A stretch of 10,343 nucleotides of DNA, taken from assembly GCA_002396505.1 (NCBI GenBank), contig DGYA01000105.1, positions 1-10,343 of the forward strand, written 5' to 3'. This DNA comes from Cyanobacteria bacterium UBA5018. Its GTDB lineage: Bacteria > Cyanobacteriota > Cyanobacteriia > PCC-6307 > Cyanobiaceae. The position numbers and the translations under genes are program-made. The notes beneath the pieces were generated by a model. The model saw nothing but the letters and a program-made list of their open reading frames with translations, was not told the DNA's origin and made no database searches. Numbering within the stretch: position 1 is the stretch's first letter; every line of letters begins with the position of its first letter. Of the stretch, positions 6,715-10,343 are shown in pieces.

Positions 6715-6863
6715 CCGCCTGCCGGTAGGGCTCAGCCAGCTGACCGTTGGGATCGATCAGGCCGGCATCCAGCAACAACCGCCTGCCATTTCTACCTTTT
6801 TGCAGTTGTGCCAGCAGCGGCAGCTGCTGGAGGCTGGAGCGGTCTGATTCACGCCCTGGCCGC
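6715..6863. other. Intergenic region before kdpA
   Basis: These 149 bases lie between the AbiEii remnant and kdpA. A plus-strand frame runs into kdpA from an ATG at 6747, but its first 39 codons (Ser/Cys-rich) do not resemble KdpA. A minus-strand frame across the same bases reads more like protein (see 6707-6913). A T-rich motif at 6789-6806 stands out against the GC-rich surroundings. No good -10/-35 pair was seen. Confidence 0.5.
6789..6806 (+). promoter_or_regulatory. T-rich site resembling the KdpE operator
   Basis: ATTTCTACCTTTTTGCAG lies about 58 bases upstream of the kdpA ATG. The E. coli KdpE site is remembered as TTTATA, a short T-rich spacer, then TTTACA; this stretch follows that plan with a few mismatches. 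No kdpD or kdpE is visible in the window. The match is by eye only. Confidence 0.25.
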
Positions 6864-8534
6864 ATGCTCCCCTGGCTGCTGGCCGCCGTCACTCTGGCGG
6901 CGGTTGTGCTCACAGGCCCCTCCCTGGGGCGACACCTGTTCGAGGTCTTCGATGACCGCCCCCAGCCGGCCTGGGACCGCTGGCTGAACCCGATCGAGGC
7001 CGCTCTGCTGCGCTGGATCGGTGATGCCGGCCGCAGCGCCGAATCCGCCAGCGGTTATCTGGCGCCGCTGTTGATCAGCAATGCGCTGTTCGCGCTGCCG
7101 GCCCTGGCGCTGCTGTTGCTGCAGCCGCACTGGCTCAACCCCCTGGGATTCGGGGGGCTGCGCTGGGATCTGGCACTGCACACCACGATCTCGTTTCTCA
7201 CTAACATTGACCAGCAGCATCTGATCCCCGAGCAGAGCCTGGGGACCCTGGCCCAGCTGGGGGCGATGCAGTTTCTGATGTTCGTCTCAGCGGGCACTGG
7301 GCTGGCCGTCGGTTTCGCCGTGATTCGCGGCTTCAGCGGCCGGCCGATCGGCAACTTCCACCGCGATCTGCTGCACTCGCTCACCCGCGTGTTGATCCCC
7401 GCCTCGCTGCTGCTGGCGTTGTTTCTGTTGGTGTGTGGCGTGCCGATGACCCTGGCGCCGCCGCTGCAGATCACCACCCTGGAGGGAGGGCGGCAGCTGC
7501 TGCCCCGGGGCCCCATCGCCCTGTTCGAGGCGATCAAGCAGCTGGGCGAGAACGGCGGCGGTTTTGTGAGCGCCAACTCGGCCCATCCCTACGAGAACCC
7601 CACCTTGCTCACCAACCTGGTGAGCACCTGGGCGATGTTGATCATCCCGGCCGCCACGATCGATGCCTTCGGGCGCTTCGTGGGCAACCGGCGCCAGAGC
7701 ACCCTGCTGCTGGCCCTGGTGTTCGGTCTGCTACTGATCGGCGCCGCCGTTGCCATGGGGGCGGAACAGGCCGGCAACCCCGTGCTGGAGAGCTGGCTGA
7801 GCGGCGGCAACCTGCAAGGCAAGGAGCTGCGCTTTGGAGCCGGGCTCACTGGCCTGTGGGCGGCGGTGACCACCGGCACCATGACCGGGGCGGTGAATGG
7901 GGCGATCGATGCGGCGATGCCGCTCACGATCCTCACGACCCTGTTCAATCTGTTTCTGCAGGTGGTGGTCTGCGGTCAGGGCACCGGCATCGCCTATCTG
8001 CTGGTGTTCGTGCTGCTGGCGGTGTTCCTCACCGGCCTGATGGTGGGCCGCACGCCGGAATTCCTGGGCCGCAAGGTGGAGAAACCCCAGGTGGTGTGGG
8101 CCAGCCTGATCCTGTTGATCCACCCGATCTTCGTGCTCATCCCGGCCGCCCTCACCTTGGCTGGGGGCTCTGACCTGGCGGGCAACAGCAATCCGGGCTC
8201 CCATGGCATCAGCCAGGTGGTGTACGAATACGCCTCGGCGGCAGCGAACAACGGCAGCGGCCTTGAGGGGCTGGGGGATGGCACGCCCTGGTGGAACCTC
8301 ACCACCAGCGTGAGCCTGCTGGGCGGACGCTTTCTACCGATCGCCGCCCTGCTCGCCCTGGCCGATGGCTTCCGCCGCAAACCGGCCCTCGAACCGAGTC
8401 CCGGCACCCTCCGCACCGACACCGGCCTGTTCACCGGCGTCACAGCCGTGGTGCTGGTGATCCTCGGTGCCCTCACCTTCTTCCCGGTGTTGGCCCTTGG
8501 GCCGATCGCGGAAGCGCTCACCCTGGCGTCCTGA
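6864..8534 (+). CDS. kdpA: Potassium-transporting ATPase subunit KdpA
   Basis: KdpA is the potassium-binding, channel-like membrane subunit of the KdpFABC high-affinity K+ pump. The frame from ATG 6864 gives 556 residues, the family length, and begins MLPWLLAAVTLAAVVL, a proper first membrane helix. The upstream ATG at 6747 adds 39 unrelated residues and is rejected. The four pore-loop motifs are recognisable: TNIDQQ (113-118), GENGGGF (228-234), TTGTMTGAV (336-344) and GQGTG (371-375). Other family blocks are NSAHPYENPT, GNLQGKELRFG, GLMVGRTPEFLG, SAAANNGSGLEGL and the end GALTFFPVLALGPIAE. About ten hydrophobic segments are present. Several filter-neighbour residues differ from E. coli (TNTNWQ, GTNGGGF, GVGSG), which may be a lineage variant. 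No close Shine-Dalgarno is seen; GGAG lies about 25 bases upstream. kdpB starts one base after the stop, so the two are co-transcribed. Confidence 0.95.
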   Translation: MLPWLLAAVTLAAVVLTGPSLGRHLFEVFDDRPQPAWDRWLNPIEAALLRWIGDAGRSAESASGYLAPLLISNALFALPALALLLLQPHWLNPLGFGGLRWDLALHTTISFLTNIDQQHLIPEQSLGTLAQLGAMQFLMFVSAGTGLAVGFAVIRGFSGRPIGNFHRDLLHSLTRVLIPASLLLALFLLVCGVPMTLAPPLQITTLEGGRQLLPRGPIALFEAIKQLGENGGGFVSANSAHPYENPTLLTNLVSTWAMLIIPAATIDAFGRFVGNRRQSTLLLALVFGLLLIGAAVAMGAEQAGNPVLESWLSGGNLQGKELRFGAGLTGLWAAVTTGTMTGAVNGAIDAAMPLTILTTLFNLFLQVVVCGQGTGIAYLLVFVLLAVFLTGLMVGRTPEFLGRKVEKPQVVWASLILLIHPIFVLIPAALTLAGGSDLAGNSNPGSHGISQVVYEYASAAANNGSGLEGLGDGTPWWNLTTSVSLLGGRFLPIAALLALADGFRRKPALEPSPGTLRTDTGLFTGVTAVVLVILGALTFFPVLALGPIAEALTLAS

Positions 8535-8535
8535 G

Positions 8536-10343
8536 ATGACCACCACAACACCCCGCGCCATCTTTCTCCGCATGCCGCGCGGGCCACGCCAGCAGCGGCG
8601 CTACACCGAACGCCCCCGCCAGCAGGGACTGGTGCAGCGGGCGATCGTGGAGTCGTTCCGCAAGCTCGACCCCCGGCTGGCGGTGGCCAATCCGGTGATG
8701 TTCGTGGTCTGATGCAGCACCGTGCTCTGCCTACTGCTCACCCTGGTTCCGAACCTTCTCGATGCGCGGGTCCCAGCGGCGGATCGGGGCTTCAACGCCC
8801 TGATCAGCCTCACCCTGCTCGCCACCCTGCTGTTCGCCAACTTCGCCGAGGCCCTGGAGGAAGGCCGTGGCAAGGCCCAGGCCGATGCCCTGCGCCGCAC
8901 CCAGGCCCGTACCCAGGCGCGGCGCCAGCTGGCCGATGGCTCGATTGATCTGGTCGACTCCTCCACCCTGCGCAAGGGCGATCTGGTGCTGGTGCAGGCC
9001 GGTGATGTGATCCCCGCCGATGGCGAGGTGATCGATGGGGTGGCCTCGGTGGACGAATCGGCGATCACCGGTGAATCGGCTCCGGTGCTCAAGGAGGCCG
9101 GATCCGATGTGGCGGGCTCGGTCACCGGTGGCACCCGCATCCTTTCCGACCAGCTCACCCTGCGGATCAGCGCCGATCCGGGCAAGGGCTTCATCGACCG
9201 CATGATCGCCTTGGTGGAGGGGGCCGAGCGCAGCAAAACACCGAACGAGATCGCCCTCACCGTCCTGCTGGCGGTGCTCACCCAGGTGTTCCTGATCGCC
9301 GTGGCCACCCTCTCGCCGGTAGCCGGGTTTCTCAATCAGGCCCCCTCGGCCGTGACCCTGGTGGCCCTGCTGGTGGCCTTGATTCCCACCACGATCGGCG
9401 GTCTGCTCAGCGCCATCGGCATCGCCGGCATGGACCGGGTGGCCCAGTTCAACGTGATCGCCACCTCCGGGCGGGCGGTGGAGGCCTGCGGCGATGTGAA
9501 CACCCTCATCCTCGATAAGACCGGCACGATCACCCTGGGCAACCGCCTGGCGGAGGAGTTCCTGCCGGTGGGAGGCCACAGCAGCGCCGAACTGGCGGAG
9601 GCGGCCCTGGGGGCCAGTTGCTTCGATCAGACCCCGGAGGGGCGCTCGATCGTGCGGCTGGCCGAGAAACTGGGTGCCACCCTGCCTTTCGATGCTGCCA
9701 GCGCTAGCGGCATCGAGTTCTCGGCCCGCACCCGCATGAGCGGCACCGACAGCCCCGAGGGCATCGAATTCCGCAAGGGGGCCGTGGATTCCATCAAGGG
9801 CTTCGTGCGCTCCCGCGGCGGCACGGTGCCCGAGGGTCTCGATGGCCAATTCGAACAGGTGTCACGGCTCGGAGGCACGCCCCTGGCGGTGTGCCGGGGC
9901 GGCGAGGTGTTCGGGGTGATCTACCTCAAGGACATCATCAAACCGGGCATCCGCGAGCGCTTCGATCAGCTGCGCCGCATGGGCATCCGCACCGTGATGC
10001 TCACCGGCGACAACCCGATCACCGCCGGCGTGATCGCCCGCGAGGCCGGCGTGGATGACTTCATCGCCGAGGCCACCCCCGAAGACAAGATCGCCGTGAT
10101 TCAGCAGGAGCAGAAGCTCGGCAAGTTGGTGGCGATGACCGGCGATGGCTCCAACGACGCCCCGGCCCTGGCCCAGGCCAATGTGGGCGTGGCGATGAAC
10201 TCCGGCACCCAGGCTGCCAAGGAGGCGGCCAACATGGTGGATCTCGATAGCGATCCCACCAAGCTGATCGACATCGTGACGATCGGCAAACAGCTGCTGA
10301 TCACCCGCGGGGCGCTCACCACCTTCTCGATCGCCAACGACGT
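8536..10343 (+). pseudogene. kdpB: Potassium-transporting ATPase ATP-binding subunit KdpB, interrupted by an in-frame TGA; 3' end beyond window
   Basis: KdpB is the P-type ATPase subunit that powers K+ uptake through KdpA. The start ATG is one base after the kdpA stop. Codons 1-58 are normal (LVQRAIVESFRKLDPRLAV, then NPVMFVV). Codon 59 is TGA where relatives have Trp (E. coli FIVWIGS). The same frame then stays open to the window edge, 602 codons in all, about 80 short of the usual end. Downstream motifs are intact: LFANFAEALEEGRGKAQADA, TGES (178-181), the PTTIGGLLSAIG ion-path segment, DKTGTITLGN with phosphorylated Asp327, TPEGRS, the KGAVDSIKG nucleotide-binding block, MLTGDNPITA, and MTGDGSNDAPALAQ, where relatives usually have GDGTNDAP. 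Because only one codon is affected, this could be a recent mutation, read-through or a base-call error. Possible restarts after the stop would lose the first membrane region. Confidence 0.88.
8710..8712 (+). other. In-frame TGA replacing a conserved Trp codon of kdpB
   Basis: The reading frame is ...TTC GTG GTC TGA TGC AGC ACC GTG..., with no frameshift on either side. A TGG to TGA change explains it. The bases TGATG create an overlapping stop/start, but that ATG (8712) is in another frame and leads to a stop at 8948, so simple re-initiation would not restore KdpB. The nearest in-frame candidate is GTG at 8722. Confidence 0.9.

Larger units (their letters stand above)
6707..6913 (-). pseudogene. 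Possible remnant of a minus-strand gene tail
   Basis: The minus-strand frame ending with TAG at 6707-6709 reads LQQLPLLAQLQKGRNG, then RRLLLDAGLIDPNGQLAEPY, then RQAVS. This has an ordinary amphipathic protein-like composition over about 40 residues, unlike the plus-strand reading of the same bases. The upstream part of the frame overlaps the start of kdpA antisense and looks random. I do not recognise a family. It may be the 3' end of a gene lost when the region was rearranged, or a chance pattern. Confidence 0.25.

Noticed and set aside
6747..6863. N-terminal 39-codon extension of kdpA from ATG 6747
   Set aside because: The residues are Ser/Cys-rich and unlike any KdpA; the ATG at 6864 gives the family length and a proper first membrane helix.
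7433..8173. Long plus-strand ORF inside kdpA
   Set aside because: It is a shadow frame of kdpA, with the His/Arg/Pro-rich composition typical of out-of-frame GC-rich DNA.
8690..8730. Frameshift in kdpB
   Set aside because: The frame is the same on both sides of the TGA, so a single substitution explains it and no indel is needed.
8712..8948. Separate ORF starting at the TGATG of the kdpB stop
   Set aside because: It is out of frame with kdpB and its translation has no recognisable features; the KdpB homology continues in the original frame.
8731..9849. 372-codon minus-strand ORF opposite kdpB
   Set aside because: It lies wholly antisense to conserved kdpB motifs and has a Gly/His/Gln-rich random-looking translation.
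1..10343. CRISPR array, tRNA, rRNA, insertion sequence or HIP1 (GCGATCGC) repeats
   Set aside because: No regularly spaced repeats, tRNA-like folds or transposase reading frames were seen, and I found no perfect HIP1 octamer by eye.

Overview
The window is GC-rich and compactly coded. It looks like chromosomal DNA of a bacterium, most likely a picocyanobacterium of the Synechococcus/Cyanobium type. I infer this from the KdpA sequence variant, the bacterial GH13 amylase, the PhoX-type phosphatase and the strong G/C third-position bias. No rRNA, tRNA or cyanobacterial marker gene is present, so the assignment is not proven.

Left part, minus strand (1-3375): two exported proteins probably share one transcript. 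The first is a phytase-like esterase-domain protein (2239-3375, GTG start). The second, 10 bases downstream, is a PhoX-family alkaline phosphatase with a Tat-like signal (2228 down to the left edge, lacking only its extreme C-terminus). Together they suggest phosphate scavenging from organic phosphate. A divergent intergenic region (3376-3583) holds a 19-bp tandem repeat and a weak promoter candidate.

Middle, plus strand: a complete cytoplasmic GH13 alpha-amylase (3584-5239) with all catalytic residues and a ~50-residue N-terminal extension. It is followed by a 341-base non-coding stretch with three hairpins.

Next is a decayed type IV toxin-antitoxin locus (5581-6714). The AbiEi antitoxin lost its stop through an apparent one-base deletion. 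The AbiEii toxin has lost its catalytic middle. The two lesions together leave one continuous 377-codon reading frame joining the antitoxin to the toxin tail.

Right part, plus strand: the high-affinity potassium uptake operon. kdpA is intact (real start 6864). kdpB begins one base after it and runs off the right edge. kdpB is interrupted by a single in-frame TGA at a codon that is Trp in relatives (8710-8712), while every P-type ATPase motif downstream is intact. This is a fresh nonsense mutation, a read-through site or a base-call error.

No wholly new system is evident. The most notable items are the antitoxin/toxin-remnant fusion and the lone stop in an otherwise perfect kdpB.
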